Shown: positions 20,613-31,844 of the stretch, in pieces
Position numbering within the stretch: the stretch's first letter is position 1
How the letters are laid out: every line of letters starts with the position of its first letter
Assembly: GCA_023213395.1 (NCBI GenBank)
Contig: CM041465.1
Span: 155,503,741 to 155,567,740, forward strand
Length of the DNA: 64,000 nt
From: Cycas panzhihuaensis
Lineage: Eukaryota; Cycadophyta
Direction: 5' to 3'
The notes under the pieces: model-generated
What the model saw: the letters and a program-made list of their open reading frames with translations, nothing else
Told to the model about the DNA's origin: nothing
Database searches by the model: none
Made by a program: the position numbers and the translations under genes

Positions 20613-21255
20613 TATTGGATATTGTGACAACAATAGTTTGAGGCTAAACTTTTGGCATGTTGGTAGTGCAGTTTCCCCCCTAATCTTTCTTAGGGGGTTC
20701 CAAGGGGGGCGGGAGTCCCCCTTGGCCAAGGGTGCGAGAGGCATGGAACGCCCCTCGCTAAGAGGGGGTTTGGCGGCGATAGCCCCTGACCCAAAAAATT
20801 AACCATGTAAACCATATTAAATTATAAAGAGAATCAGGGTCGTTTGATACAAATACCCTAAATTCTACGGTTGAGATTTATATCTTGGATGACCCTCTCA
20901 CGTAGCCCGATTTAGGGGTTTTCTTATTATGTTATATGTAATGTAATATACTGTGATGAGGGTGGGAGATGGTTGTTGTTCTTGAGAGCACTTTGCTACT
21001 GAGATATACTTTTTCTCCATTCTACAGCAATAAAGATCGATACCTTTCTTGTGTGGATATTTCCCTAGCACACTGCTAGGGTTTTACCATGTTATATTAG
21101 GTGCATATATGATGTTTGGTTTTCATATTCATGTTATTGTATTATCTATGATTTTATAACTTGCATGTTAAATATTAGTTTTGATTCCTGCAACTAGTTA
21201 CAAAATAGTTTAGATCTTGTGGCGGTTTAATGTTTGGGACCTTGTATTCTCAACA
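20613..21255 (+). repeat. C1 5' LTR
   Basis: TATTGGATATTGTGAC ... TTCTCAACA (first TG changed to TA). Contains the GC-rich hairpin at 20699-20725, a TTATAAAG element near 20822 and the CACACTGCTAGGGTTTTACC block also found in the other three copia LTRs. 643 bp. Confidence 0.92.
20699..20725. repeat. GC-rich inverted repeat in C1 5' LTR
   Basis: CCAAGGGG and CCCCTTGG arms enclose a short loop. Equivalent hairpins lie near 25375 (C1 3' LTR), 26611 (C2 5' LTR) and 31297 (C2 3' LTR). Confidence 0.65.
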
Positions 21256-21257
21256 AG

Positions 21258-21270
21258 TGGTATCAGAGCC
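21258..21270 (+). other. C1 primer-binding site
   Basis: TGGTATCAGAGCC, two bases after the LTR end; initiator-Met type. Confidence 0.92.
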
Positions 21271-21328
21271 ACTTTTTTTTTCTTACAGCGAGTTTGTGAA
21301 GGTTTTGGTGTCAGCTTTTCTACACCAA

Positions 21329-22140
21329 ATGGTGAAACTAGCAAGTGCAAAGTTTGAGGTGGAGAAATTCAATGGCAAGAACAACTTCAAGTTGTGGAAG
21401 CTAAAAGCGTATGGTATTCTTATACAGCAAGGTTTATTCAAAGCCCTTACAGGCAAATCAAATAAACTCGCAGGGATGGACGATGATGAATGAGATGATT
21501 TACATAGAAAGGAACTTAGCATAATATGATTGTGCTTGGCAAATGAAGTTTTGTTTAACATCGTAGGGGAGCAAATAATAGCAGAATTATGGACCTGGTT
21601 GGAAGGCCTATATATGACCAAATCAGTAATGAATTGAATATACCTGAAGAGGCAACTGTACTCGTTATGGATGAAGGAAGGTACAAAAATTACTGACCAT
21701 TTAAATATTTTCAATACTCTTATTTATCAGTTGACTAGTATCGATGTTAAAATTGAGGATGAGGATAAGGTTGTTACCTTGTTATGCTCATTACTCGAAT
21801 CCTAGGATAATTTTGTCACCTCAATTAGTTTTAGCACTACAGATGAATTGGAATATGATTTTGTTATGAGTGCTTTGCTAATGGAAGAAGTACAGAGGAA
21901 ATCTAGTCTTCAAACCTCTACACTAGAAGCTATGATGGCAAGGGGTAGAACATTTGAGAGAGGACAAAACTCTAGAGATACATCGAGGTCTAAGTTATAG
22001 AGCAAAAAGAGTAAGCTTAGGTGTTGGCATTGTAATAAGACTAGTTACCTCAAGAAGGATTTCTACAAAAGGAAGGAGTTCCAGAAAAAGGAAGATCCTA
22101 CCAAGGAGGTGAATCAGGTGGAGTCAAATCAAGGTATGGA
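21329..22140 (+). pseudogene. gag: C1 gag
   Basis: ATG at 21329 (MVKLASAKFEVEKFNG). The copia gag core is LWKLKAYGILIQQGLFKAL, ending the first open stretch at GMDDDE-stop (TGA). LEGLYMTKSVMN..YLKRQLYSL and DELEYDFVMSALL follow. The zinc knuckle RCWHCNKTSYLKKDF has lost its His and last Cys (the C2 copy keeps CWYCNKTDHLKKDC). At least five in-frame stops. Confidence 0.88.
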
Positions 22141-22620
22141 TGATGATGTCTTGATCGCTTGTAATGTTTCTCATTATCACCATGGCTAGTTATTATATTC
22201 AAGTGCTTCGCACCATATGTGTCTACATAAGAGTTGGTTCTCATCATACCAACCTCTTGATGGTGGTGATGTGCTTATGAGAAATGAAGTTTCTTGTAAG
22301 ATAGTGGGCATTGGTAGCATTAGAATTAAGATGTTCGATGGGGTAGTGAGAACATTAACTGAGGTTAGACATGTACCTGATCTGAAAAGGAATCTTGATT
22401 TCCTTGGGTGAACTAGATTCGGGTGGTTATAAGCATAGGTCATAAAGGAGTCTTAAAGGTGTCACAGGGTGCCTTGGTTTTTATAAAAGCCTTAAAGAAA
22501 AAAAATCTTTACATTTTAGTGTGAAGTACAGATATCGGCCAAGCAGCTACAGCATCAAAGACTGTAGAAGATCTAGCTCAGTTGGACACATGAGTGAGAA
22601 AGGACTTAAGGTATTGATAA
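22141..22620 (+). pseudogene. pro: C1 protease
   Basis: The active-site block reads LLYSSASHHMC where C2 has LLDSGASHHMC, so the catalytic Asp is Tyr and Gly is Ser. VSCKIVGIGSIRIKMFDG and LTEVRHVPDLKRNL follow, then a frame change near 22400. Inactive. Confidence 0.88.
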
Positions 22621-23490
22621 ACCATAAGTTACTTCCTGACTTACAACTTTCAAATTTGGCTTTCTGTAAACATTTTGTTTTTGGAAAATAGTGTAGACTT
22701 AGGTTTAAAGTAGGGAGTCACACTAGTAAAGGCGATCTGGATTATATACATTCAGATGTATGGGGACCAACCCCTAAAATATCTTGTGGAGGATCATTGT
22801 ATTTTATCACATTTATAGATGATTACTCTAGGAAGATATGAGTCTATTTTTTGAAAAGGAAATCTAAAGTTTTCAATATGTTTAAGCAGTTCAAGGCTCT
22901 AGTTAAGAAAAGTACTGGTAAGTCAATCAAATGTTTAAGAATTGATAATGGAGATGAGTTCATCTCCTTAGAGTTTGAGAACTATTGTAGAGAAGCTAGG
23001 ATCGAAAGACATAAGACTACTAGTTATACTCTGCAGTAAAATGGCATTGGTAAACACATGAATAGGACACTCTTGGAAAGAGCAAGAAGCATGTTAAGTA
23101 ATGTTAGAGTGGAGTATGGTTTGTGGGTAGATGTTGTTCAAATAGCTTGCTATCTGGTAAATAGATCACCATCACTTCTAATAGATTGCAAGATTCCTAA
23201 AGAGGTATGGACTAGACATCCATGTGATTATTCAAATTTAAAAGTTTTTGGTTGTGATGCTTATGCCTAGACTGACAAAATTAAATGTTTAAAGTTAGAC
23301 CCAAAATCTAAGAGATATATCTTTGTTGGTTATGGTCATAAGGATGGTGTGAAGGGATACAGGTTATGGTATCCTACTGCCCACAAAATCACCATTAACA
23401 GAGATATTGTATTTGATGAATCTCCCCTTCTAAAATCAGACAATATAGAAGTTGAAGTAAAACAGGAGTAGAAAGATGAACATCAACAGG
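22621..23490 (+). pseudogene. C1 integrase
   Basis: Zinc-binding remnant LAFCKHFVFGK. Core: YIHSDVWGPTPKIS (first Asp), FITFIDDYSRKI, CLRIDNGDEF (second Asp), then NGIGKHMNRTLLERARSML, where the usual catalytic Glu of the AER motif is Lys. C-terminal DYSNLKVFGCDAYA and KRYIFVGYGHKDGVKGYRLW. TAA and TAG codons interrupt it. Confidence 0.88.
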
Positions 23491-24740
23491 TCAAGTTTGA
23501 AACCCAGCCATCTTTGGAATCATAAGAGCAGGAAGATCTTTCTAAAGATGAATCTGCAATAGATTTATAGGAGTATGTGGATACTCCTCTACCAACAGTT
23601 AGAAGATCTACATGAGTTAGTCATCCACCTGATAGGTATAGCCCGTTTACTTCTATTGCTTTGGTTTCTAATGATGGTAAGCCTACATGTTATCAAGAAG
23701 CCGTAGATGATATCCATAGTGAGAAGTGGAAGAGGGCTATGCAGGAAGAGATAGATGCATTGAAGAAAAATAATTCATGGGACTTGGTAGAACTTCCACA
23801 TGGCAGGAAGATTGTTGGTTGCTGGTGGGTTTTTAAGATGAAAATAGATGTTGATGGAAAGGTTGATAAATACAGGGCAAGATTGGTGGGTAAAGGCTAT
23901 GCACAGAAAGAAGGTATTGACTTTCATGAGATCTTTTCACTAGTTGTCAAACTTGTTTCAATTCGAGTGTTGTTAGCATTAGTAGCTTCTTTTGATTTGG
24001 AGCTGGAGTAGTTAGATGTAAAAATAACTTTTCTACATGGAGATTTAGATGAGAAGATCTATATGGATCAACCAAAAGGGTTTGTATAAGATGGAAAAAA
24101 AAGACTTATTTGCAGGCTTAGGAAATCATTGTATGGCCTAAAGCAATCACCTAAGTAGTGGTATAAGAAGTTTGATGCCTTCATGGAGAGCCAAATTTTT
24201 AAAACAAGTGAGTATGATCATGATGTTTACTTTAAGTTTATAAATAATGGCTTATTTATTATCTTGGTATTATATGTTGATGACATGATGGTTGCAAGTA
24301 AGAGTATGGAAGAAATCAATAAGCTAAAGGCTCAATTGGCTAGGACTTTTGATATGAAGGATCTAGGAGCTACAAAATAAATCTTAGGCATGGAGATACA
24401 CAGAGACAGGAAACATGGTAAGCTATTGTTATCATAGCAGAAATATGTAGAGAAGGTGCTAACCTGGTTTGGTATGGTAAATGTGAAACCAGTGAGTATC
24501 CCATTGGCTTCCCACTTCAAGCTTTCTTCGAATATGAGTCCTAGTAGTAAAGAAGAAAATGTTTATATGTCTTGTGTACCTTATGTTAGTGTAGTAGGAA
24601 ATTTTATGTATGCCATGGTATGTACAAGACCTGATATTTCACATGCAGTTGGTGTAGTTAGTAGGTTTATGGCAAATCCAGGAAAGGAACATTGGGCAGC
24701 AGTGAAATGGGTGCTTTGGTATTTGAGATGCACAAGTGAC
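23491..24740 (+). pseudogene. C1 reverse transcriptase
   Basis: MQEEIDALKKNNSWDLVELP, CWWVFKMKIDVDGKVDKY, AQKEGIDFHEIFS, then LYGLKQSPK and the catalytic LYVDDMMVASK (about 24268-24300), intact. The C-terminal thumb has VCTRPDISHAVGVVSRFM. Stops: TAG after LELE, TAA in GFV-stop, TAG in PK-stop-WYKKF, TAA in ATK-stop-ILG. Confidence 0.9.
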
Positions 24741-25228
24741 TACTGCATCACCTTTGGAGGTATAGGTAATCAGGTTTATGGATATGTTGATTTAGATTTT
24801 ACAGGAGATTTAGACAAAAGATTACTTCAGGTTATATTTTCACTCTTGCAAATGGTTTAGTTAGTTGGATGTCCAAATTACATAGCACAACTGCACTGTC
24901 AACTACGGAAGCTGAATATGTTGCTACAGCACATGCTTGTAAAGAAGCAACCTAATTACAGGGTCTATTGGTTGAGCTTGGAACGAGACAAGAAAATATA
25001 AAGATATTTTGTGATAGTCAAAGTGCCATTTACTTAGCCAAGAATACAGCGTATCACAGTAGAACAAAGCATATTGCTCTTAAGTACCATTTTATTAGAT
25101 AGGTTGTGGAAGTAGGTGGAGTGGCACTTGAGAAGATTCACACAAGATTGTGAAGGTTGTGTTGATATGTTCATAAAACTAGTACCATTAGAGAAGTTAA
25201 AATAGTATTTGACTTCTCTTGGCTTGTA
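24741..25228 (+). pseudogene. C1 RNase H
   Basis: GYVDLDFTGDLDKR keeps the first acidic residues. A frameshift near 24825 precedes SGYIFTLANGLVSWMSKL, TEAEYVATAHACKEA, FCDSQSAIYLAKN and the C-terminal TSLGL stop. A second shift lies near 25145. Confidence 0.85.
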
Positions 25229-25274
25229 AAAAAGATAATGAAGGGTCCAAGAAAGGTATCAGGTAAATTGTTGT

Positions 25275-25286
25275 CAAGGTGTAGAT
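25275..25286 (+). other. C1 polypurine tract
   Basis: CAAGGTGTAGAT directly before the 3' LTR; C2 has CAAGGTGGAGAT. Typical for copia elements of this group. Confidence 0.75.
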
Positions 25287-25922
25287 TGTTGAATATTGTG
25301 ACAATAATAGTTTGAGGCTAAAAATTTAGGGTGTTGGCAGCGCAGTTCCCCCCCCGTAATTTTTCTTGGGGGGTTCCAAGGGGTGGAGCCCCTTGGTCGG
25401 GGTTGGGGCGTGGAATGCCCCCTACTAAGAGGGGATTCGAGGGCGATAGCCCCCAACTTGAAAAATTAGCCCTATAAACCATATTAAATTATAAAGAGAA
25501 TCAGGGTCGTTCGATACAAATACCCTAGATTCTACAGTTAAGATTTATGCCTTGGATGACCCTCTCATGTAGTTTGATTTAGGGCTTTTCTTATTATGTT
25601 GTATGTAATGTAATGTATTGTGATGAGAGCAGCAGTTAGTTGTTGTTCCTGAGAGTACTCTGCTACTAAGATGTACTTTTTCTTCATTCTACAGCAATAA
25701 AGACTGATACATTTCCTGTGTGGATGTTTCCCTAGCATACTGCTAGGATTTTACCATGTTATATCGAGTGCATATGTGATGTTTGGTTTTCATATTCATG
25801 TTATTGTATTATCTCTGATTTTAGAACTTGCATGTTAAATATTAGTTTCAATTCCTGCAACTAGTTGCAAAATAGTTCAGATCTTGTGGCGGTTTAAGGT
25901 TTGGGACCTTGTATTCTAAACA
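25287..25922 (+). repeat. C1 3' LTR
   Basis: TGTTGAATATTGTGAC ... TTCTAAACA, 636 bp, homologous to 20613-21255. Followed by ATATA, the right target duplication. Confidence 0.92.
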
Positions 25923-26524
25923 ATATAATCCTTATCTCATGCACTTTTTTAAACAAGAAAGTCAGCTAACTAAGTGCAAATTATATATGCAAATTCTCTT
26001 TATTTTCTTTTTCCTTTAAGTGATATATGGGGGTGAAGGAAGGAAAGCAAAAGAAAGGGGACTAAAGGAAGCAGGAGGTGTACCTAGGAACTAGCTGGTT
26101 GAAGGAGTGATACCACTTGTTATATTTGCTTTCCTCGTATTACGCCTAACTGTGAATGGCGTGACGAAGTGGTGTTAGAGAAGAAGGATAGGGGCTTCCT
26201 TACCTTCCCCAAATCCAAGGGAAAATAGAAGAGAACGAAAGAGTTATAATAAAAGGACTCAGAAGAAATAGTGATCAGAAAGGTAGGAACATACCTAGAT
26301 CAGAATGTCTTTCTTTCTCTCCAAACATAACAAGAAGAGAACCTACAACCAAGAAACATATGCCTTTTCCAATGGGATAACAAGAACATAAAGGATATAT
26401 GTGCAATATATAGAATAATATGATGCAAACTATCTAAGTCAAAGAAATATTTGCAACACAAGACTAACTCTTAGCTTCTTTTTATGATATCTTGCGAATA
26501 ATATGAAAAGGGGCTTGGAGGAGA
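25923..26524 (-). repeat. LTR1 of T, segment 2
   Basis: 602 bases of LTR1 between C1 and C2, including both target duplications. It aligns with 46070-46675 and 60755-61355. It holds the family block GTGATATATGGGGGTGAAGG. No gene. Confidence 0.85.
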
Positions 26525-27166
26525 TGTTGGGTATTATGACAACAATTATGAGGCTAAAATTATGGCATCTTTTTGGCGTGGTTTCCCCTTGTAATCTTTC
26601 TCGGGGGATTCCAAGGGGGGCAGGAGCCTCCCTTGGCTGGGGGATGTGGGGGGTGGAATGCCCCCTGCTAGGAGGGGGTCTGAGGGTGATAGCCCCCAAC
26701 CCGAAAAATTAGCTATGTAAACCTTATCAAAATGTAAAGAGAATCAGGGTCATTTGATACAAATACCCTAGATTCTATGGTTGAGATTTAGGTCTTGGAT
26801 GTTCCTCTCATGTAGCCCATTTTAGGGCTTTCTTATTATGTTGTAATGTAATGCTCTATAACTGTGATGAGGGTAGTGGTTGATTGTTGTTCCTAAGAGC
26901 ACTCTGGAACTGTGATGTATTATTTCTCCATTCTACAATAATAAAGATCAATACCTTTCCTGTATGGATGTTTCCCTAGCACACTGCTAGGGTTTTACCA
27001 CGTTATATCAGGTGTACATATGATGTTTAGCTTTCATTTTCTTGTTATTGTATAATCTCTAATTTTAGAACTTGTATGTAATTTTAAGTTTTGATTTCTG
27101 TAACTAGTTGTAAGAATGCAATAGATCTTAGTGGAGGTTAAGGGTTGGGACCTTGTATTCTTAACA
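26525..27166 (+). repeat. C2 5' LTR
   Basis: TGTTGGGTATTATGAC ... TTCTTAACA, 642 bp. It keeps the TG start. Contains a GC-rich hairpin near 26611 and the CACACTGCTAGGGTTTTACC block. Confidence 0.92.
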
Positions 27167-27168
27167 AG

Positions 27169-27181
27169 TAGTATCAGAGCC
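27169..27181 (+). other. C2 primer-binding site, mutated
   Basis: TAGTATCAGAGCC: the iMet site with its second base changed from G to A. Confidence 0.9.
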
Positions 27182-27237
27182 ACTCTTTTTCTTGCAGTGA
27201 GTTTGTGAAGATTTTGGTGTCAGCTTTTCTACACTAA

Positions 27238-28080
27238 ATGGCGAAACTAGCAGGTGTAAAGTTTGAGGTAGAGAAATTCAATGGCAAGAACAACTTCGAG
27301 TTGTGGAAGCTAAAAGTGTATGATATTCTTGTATAGCAGGGTTTGTACAAAGCCCTTGCAGGCAAATCAAAGAAACTCGCAAGGATGGACGATGATGAAT
27401 GGGATGATTTAGACAAAAAGGCACTAAGAATAATATGATTGTGTTTGGCAGATGAAGTCTTGTTTAACATCGCAGGGGAGTAGATAGCAGTAGGATTATG
27501 GACCTTGTTGGAAGGCCTATATATGACCAAATCAGTAACGAATTGAATCTACCTAAAGAGGCAACTGTACTTATTATAGATGAAGGAAGGTACAAAAATT
27601 ACTGGCCATTTAAATATTTTTAATACTCTTATTTGTCAATTGGCTAGTATCGATGTTAAAATTGAGGATGAGGACAAGGTTGTTACCCTGTTATGCTCAT
27701 TACCTTAATCTTGGGATAATATTGTCATCTCAATTAGTTTTATCACTACAGATGAATTAGAATATGATTCTATTATGAGTGCTTTGATAATGGAAGAAGT
27801 ACAGAGGAAGTCTAGCCTTGAAACCTCCACACTAGAAGCCATGATAGTAAGGGGTAGAATGTTTGAGAGAGGACAAAACTCTAGGGATACATCGAAGTCC
27901 AAGTCAAAGAGCAAAAAGAGTAAGCTCAGGTGTTGGTATTGTAATAAGACCGATCATCTCAAGAAGGATTGTTACAAAAGGAAAGAGTTCTAGAAAAAGG
28001 AAGATCCTACCAAGGAGGCAAATCAGGTGGAGTCAAATCAAGGTATGGATGATGATGTCTTGGTCACTTGTAATGTTTCT
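27238..28080 (+). pseudogene. gag: C2 gag
   Basis: ATG at 27238 (MAKLAGVKFEVEKFNG). The gag core continues through GLYKALAGKSKKLARMDDDE and ALIMEEVQRKSSLETSTLEA to an intact zinc knuckle CWYCNKTDHLKKDC (about 27931-27972). Stops lie at SC of YDILV-stop, IGE-stop and EF-stop (TAG). Single Gag-Pol frame as in other copia elements. Confidence 0.9.
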
Positions 28081-28500
28081 CATTATCACCATGACTGGTT
28101 ATTAGATTCAGGTGCTTCGCACCACATGTGTCCACATTAGAGTTAGTTCTCATCATACCAACCTCTTGATGGTGGTGATGTGCTTATGGGAAACAAAGTT
28201 TCTTGTAAGATAGTGGGCATTGGTAGCATCAGAATTAAGATGTTTGATGGGGTAGTTAGAATATTAACTGAAGTTAGACATATACCTAATTTGAAAAGGA
28301 ATCTAATTTCCTTGGGTGAACTAGATTCAGGTGGTTTGAAGTATACAGGTCATGAAGGAGTCCTAAAGGTGTTAAAGGGCACCTTGGTTGTTATGAAAGC
28401 CTTAAAGAAAGGAAATCTTTATATTTTAGTGGGAAGTACAGATGTCAGCCAAGCAGCTACAACTTCAAAGACTGTAGAAGATCCTTCTCAGCTATAGCAT
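28081..28500 (+). pseudogene. pro: C2 protease
   Basis: HYHHDWLLDSGASHHMCPH (about 28081-28137) has the catalytic Asp. Two TAG codons follow within three residues (PH-stop-S-stop). The rest is open from 28180 to 28497: GNKVSCKIVGIGSIRIKM and HIPNLKRNLISLGELDSGG. Confidence 0.9.
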
Positions 28501-29420
28501 CAGAGAGTTGGGCACATGAGTGAGAAAGGACTTAAGGTGCTGATAAACCGTAAGTTGCTTCCTAACTTGCAGCTTTCAGATTTGGCTTTCTATAAACATT
28601 ATATTTTTGGAAAATAGTGTAGACTTAGATTTAAAGTAGGGAGTCACACTAGTAAAGGCGGTCTAGATTACATACATTCAGATGTATGGGGACCATCTCC
28701 TAAAATATCTTATGGAGGATTATTGTATTTTATTACATTTATAGATGATTACTCTAGGAAGGTATGGGTCTATTTTTTAAAAAGGAAACTTGAAGTTTTC
28801 AATGTGTTTAAGCAGTTCGAGGCTTTAGTTAAGAACAATACTGGTAAGACAATCAAATATTTAAGAACTGACAATGGAGGTGAGTTCAACTCCTTGGAGT
28901 TTGAGAACTATTATAGAGAAGCTAGGATCAAAAGACATAAGACCACTAGCTATACTCCATAGCAAAATGGCATTGCTAAGCGCATGAATATGACACTCTT
29001 GGAAAGAGTAAGAAGCATACTAAGTGATACAGGAGTGAAGCAGGGCTTGTGGGTAGAAGCTATTCAAACAACTTGCTATCTGGTAAACAGATCACCATCA
29101 CTTGCAATAGATTACAAAATTCCTGAAGAGGTATGGACTAGACATCCATGTGATTATTCAAATTTAAAAGTTTTTGGTTGTGATGCTTATGCCTAGACTA
29201 ACAAAAGTAAATGTTCAAAGTTAGATCTAAAATCCAAGAGATATATCTTTGTTGGTTATGGTGATAAGGATGGTGTAAAGGGATACAGGTTGTGGGATCC
29301 TACTCCCTACAAAATCACCATTAACAGAGATATCATATTTGATGAATCTCCCCTTGTAAAATCAAACAGTGTAGAAGCTGAAATAAAATAGGAGCAGTAA
29401 GATGAACATCAACAAGGTAA
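28501..29420 (+). pseudogene. C2 integrase
   Basis: Zinc region HQRVGHMSEKGL with the Cys pair changed to Tyr (FYKHYIFGK). Core: YIHSDVWGPSPKIS, FITFIDDYSRKVWVYFLKRK, YLRTDNGGEF, then NGIAKRMNMTLLERVRSIL with Lys where the third catalytic residue (Glu) is expected. C1 also has Lys here, so the change may predate both copies. NLKVFGCDAYA and KRYIFVGYGDKDG close the domain. Confidence 0.9.
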
Positions 29421-30660
29421 GTTTGAAATGCAGCCATCTATGGAATTAGAAGATCATGAAGATCTTTCTAAAGATGAATCTGTAACAGATTCATAGGAGT
29501 ATGTGGACACTCCTCTTCCAATAATTAGAAGATCTATATGAGTTAGTCATGCACCTAACAGGTACATCCCTTCTATTTCTATTACTTTAGTTTCTAATAA
29601 TGGTGAGCCCACATGTTATCAGGAAGTAGCAGATGATATCCATGGAGAGAAGTAGATAAAGGCTATGCAGGAAGAGATAGATGCCTTGAAGAAAAATAAT
29701 TCATGGGACTTGGTAGAACTTCCACGTGGCTGGAAGACTATTGGTTGTAGGTGGGTTTTCAAAAAGAAAATGGATATTGATAGAAAGGTTGATAAATACA
29801 GGGCAAGACTGGTGGCTAAAGGTTTTGCACAGAAAGCATGTATTGACTTTCATGAGATCTTTTTACCAGTTGTTAAACTTGTTTCAATTCAAGTGCTATT
29901 AGCATTAGTAGCAACTCTCAATTTGGAGTTGGAGTAGTTAGATATAAAAATAACTTTTCTACATGGAGATTTAGATGAGGAGATCTATATGGATCAATCG
30001 GAAGGATTTGTACAAGATGGCAGGAAAAAACTTGTTTGTAGGCTCAAGAAATCATTATATGGTCTAAAGCAATCACACAGGCAATGGTACAAGAAGTTTG
30101 ATGCCTTCATGGAAAGCCAAAATTTCAAAAGAAGTGAGTATGATCATTGTGTTTACTTCAAATTTATGGACAATAGCTTATTCATTATCTTGGTGTTATA
30201 TGTTGATGACATATTGGTTGCAAGCAAGAGCATTGAAGAAATCAATAAGCTAAAGGCTCAATTGGCTAGGACTTTTTATATGAAGGATCTAGGAGCTGCA
30301 AAATAAATCTTAGGCATTGAGATACATAGAGATAGGAAAAATGGTAAGCTATGGTTATCATAGCAGACATATGTAGAGAAGATGCTAACCAGGTTTGGTA
30401 TGGCAAATGTAAAATTAGTGAGTATCCCATTAGCTTCCCACTTCAAGATTTCTTCAAATTTGAGTCCTAGTAGTGAAGAAGAAAAGGCTTATATGTCTCA
30501 TGTGCTTTATGCTAGTGTAGTAGGAAGTTTGGTGTATACCATGGTATGTACAAGACCTGATATTTCACATGCAGTCGGTGTAGTTAGCAGGGTTATGGCA
30601 AATCCAGGAAAGGAATATTGGGTTGTAGTGAAATGGGTGCTTTAGTATTAGAGAGGCACG
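29421..30660 (+). pseudogene. C2 reverse transcriptase
   Basis: MQEEIDALKKNNSWDLVELP, CRWVFKKKMDIDRKVDKYRA, LHGDLDEEIYMDQSEGF, YGLKQSHRQWYKKFDAFM and the intact catalytic LYVDDILVASKS (about 30199-30234). VCTRPDISHAVGVVSR marks the C-terminal part. Three or four TAG/TAA stops; otherwise in one frame. Confidence 0.92.
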
Positions 30661-31155
30661 AGTGACTACTACATCACCTTTAGAGGTACAGGTAATCAAG
30701 TTTGTGGATATGTTGATTCAAACTTTATAGGAGATTTAGACAAAAGAAGGTCTACTTCAGGTTATGTTTTTACTCTTGCAAATGGTTCAGTTAGTTGGAT
30801 GTCCAAATTGTAGAGCACAATTACACTGTCAACCACAGAAGCTAAATATGTTACTGTAGCACATGCTTGTAAAGAAGCAATCTAGTTATAGGGTCTATTG
30901 GTTGAGCTTGGAAGGAGACAGGAAAATGTAAAGGTATTTTGTGATAGTCAAAGTGCCATTTACTTAACCAAGAATCCAGCTTATCATAGTAGAATAAAGC
31001 ATATTACTCTTAAGTACCATTTCATTAGACAAGTTATGGAAGCAGGTGGAGTGGCACTTGAGAAGATTCATACCAATCAGAATTATGCTGATATATTTAC
31101 AAAACCAGTACCAGTAGAGAAGTTCAAATGGTGTTTGACTTCTCTTGGCTTGTAG
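30661..31155 (+). pseudogene. C2 RNase H
   Basis: VDSNFIGDLDKRRSTSGYVF, SVSWMSKL, STTEAKYVTVAHACKEA, VKVFCDSQSAIYLTKNPAYH, HIALKYHF-type block, then NYADIFTKPVPVEKFKW and the end TSLGL-stop at 31155. Stops fall at Gln positions. The last 85 codons are open. Confidence 0.9.
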
Positions 31156-31199
31156 AAAAGATGATGAAGGGTCCAGGAAAGGTACCAAGTAATTATTGT

Positions 31200-31211
31200 C
31201 AAGGTGGAGAT
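31200..31211 (+). other. C2 polypurine tract
   Basis: CAAGGTGGAGAT directly before the 3' LTR. Confidence 0.8.
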
Positions 31212-31844
31212 TGTTGGGTATTGTGACAACAATTATGGGGCTAAAAGTGTGGCATGTTTTTGGCATGGTTTCACCCCCTAATCTTTCTTGGGGGGTTCCA
31301 TAGGGAGCCCCTTATGGGGGTGTGAGGGGTAGAACGCCCCCCACTGGGAGGGGGTTTGGGGGTGATAGCCCCCAACCTAAAAAATTAGCCATATAAACCT
31401 TATCAAAATGTAAAGAGAATCAGGGTCGTTCGATACAAATACCCTAGATTCTATGGTTGAGATTTAGGTCTTGGATGTTCCTCTCATGTAGCCCATTTTA
31501 GGGCTTTTCTTATTATGTTGTAATGTAATGCTCTGTAACTGTGATGAGGGTGGCAGTTGATTGTTATTCCTCAGAGCACTCTGTAACTGTGATGTACTGT
31601 TTCTCCATTCTACAACAATAAAGATCGATACCTTTCCTATGTAGATGTTTGCCTAGCACACTGCTAGGGTTTTACCATATTATATCAAGTGCACATGTGA
31701 TGTTTGGCTTTCATTTTCTTATTACTGTATAATCTCTAATTTTAGAACTTGCATGTAATTTTAAGTTTTGATTTCTGTAACTAGTTATAAGAATGCAATA
31801 GATCTGTGTGGGGGTTAAAGGGTTGGGACCTTATATTCTTAACA
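31212..31844 (+). repeat. C2 3' LTR
   Basis: TGTTGGGTATTGTGAC ... TTCTTAACA, 633 bp, followed by GGAGA. The hairpin near 31297 has CCATA/TATGG arms in place of CCAA/TTGG. Confidence 0.92.

Larger units (their letters stand above)
20613..25922 (+). mobile_element. C1: Ty1/copia element in LTR1
   Basis: LTRs 20613-21255 and 25287-25922, iMet PBS, and gag, PR, IN, RT, RH in copia order, 5.3 kb. The target duplication is ATATG/ATATA. Same family and orientation as C2. It is the more decayed of the two copies (protease Asp lost, RNase H frameshifted). Protein motifs fit the broad Tork/Tnt1-type copia group; the exact lineage was not settled. Confidence 0.92.
26525..31844 (+). mobile_element. C2: Ty1/copia element in LTR1, same family as C1
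   Basis: LTRs 26525-27166 and 31212-31844 with an exact 5-bp duplication GGAGA (26520-26524, 31845-31849). It has PBS, PPT and all copia domains in order. It is better preserved than C1: protease DSGASHHM, zinc knuckle and YVDD are intact. It stands 602 bp from C1 in the same orientation. Confidence 0.94.
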
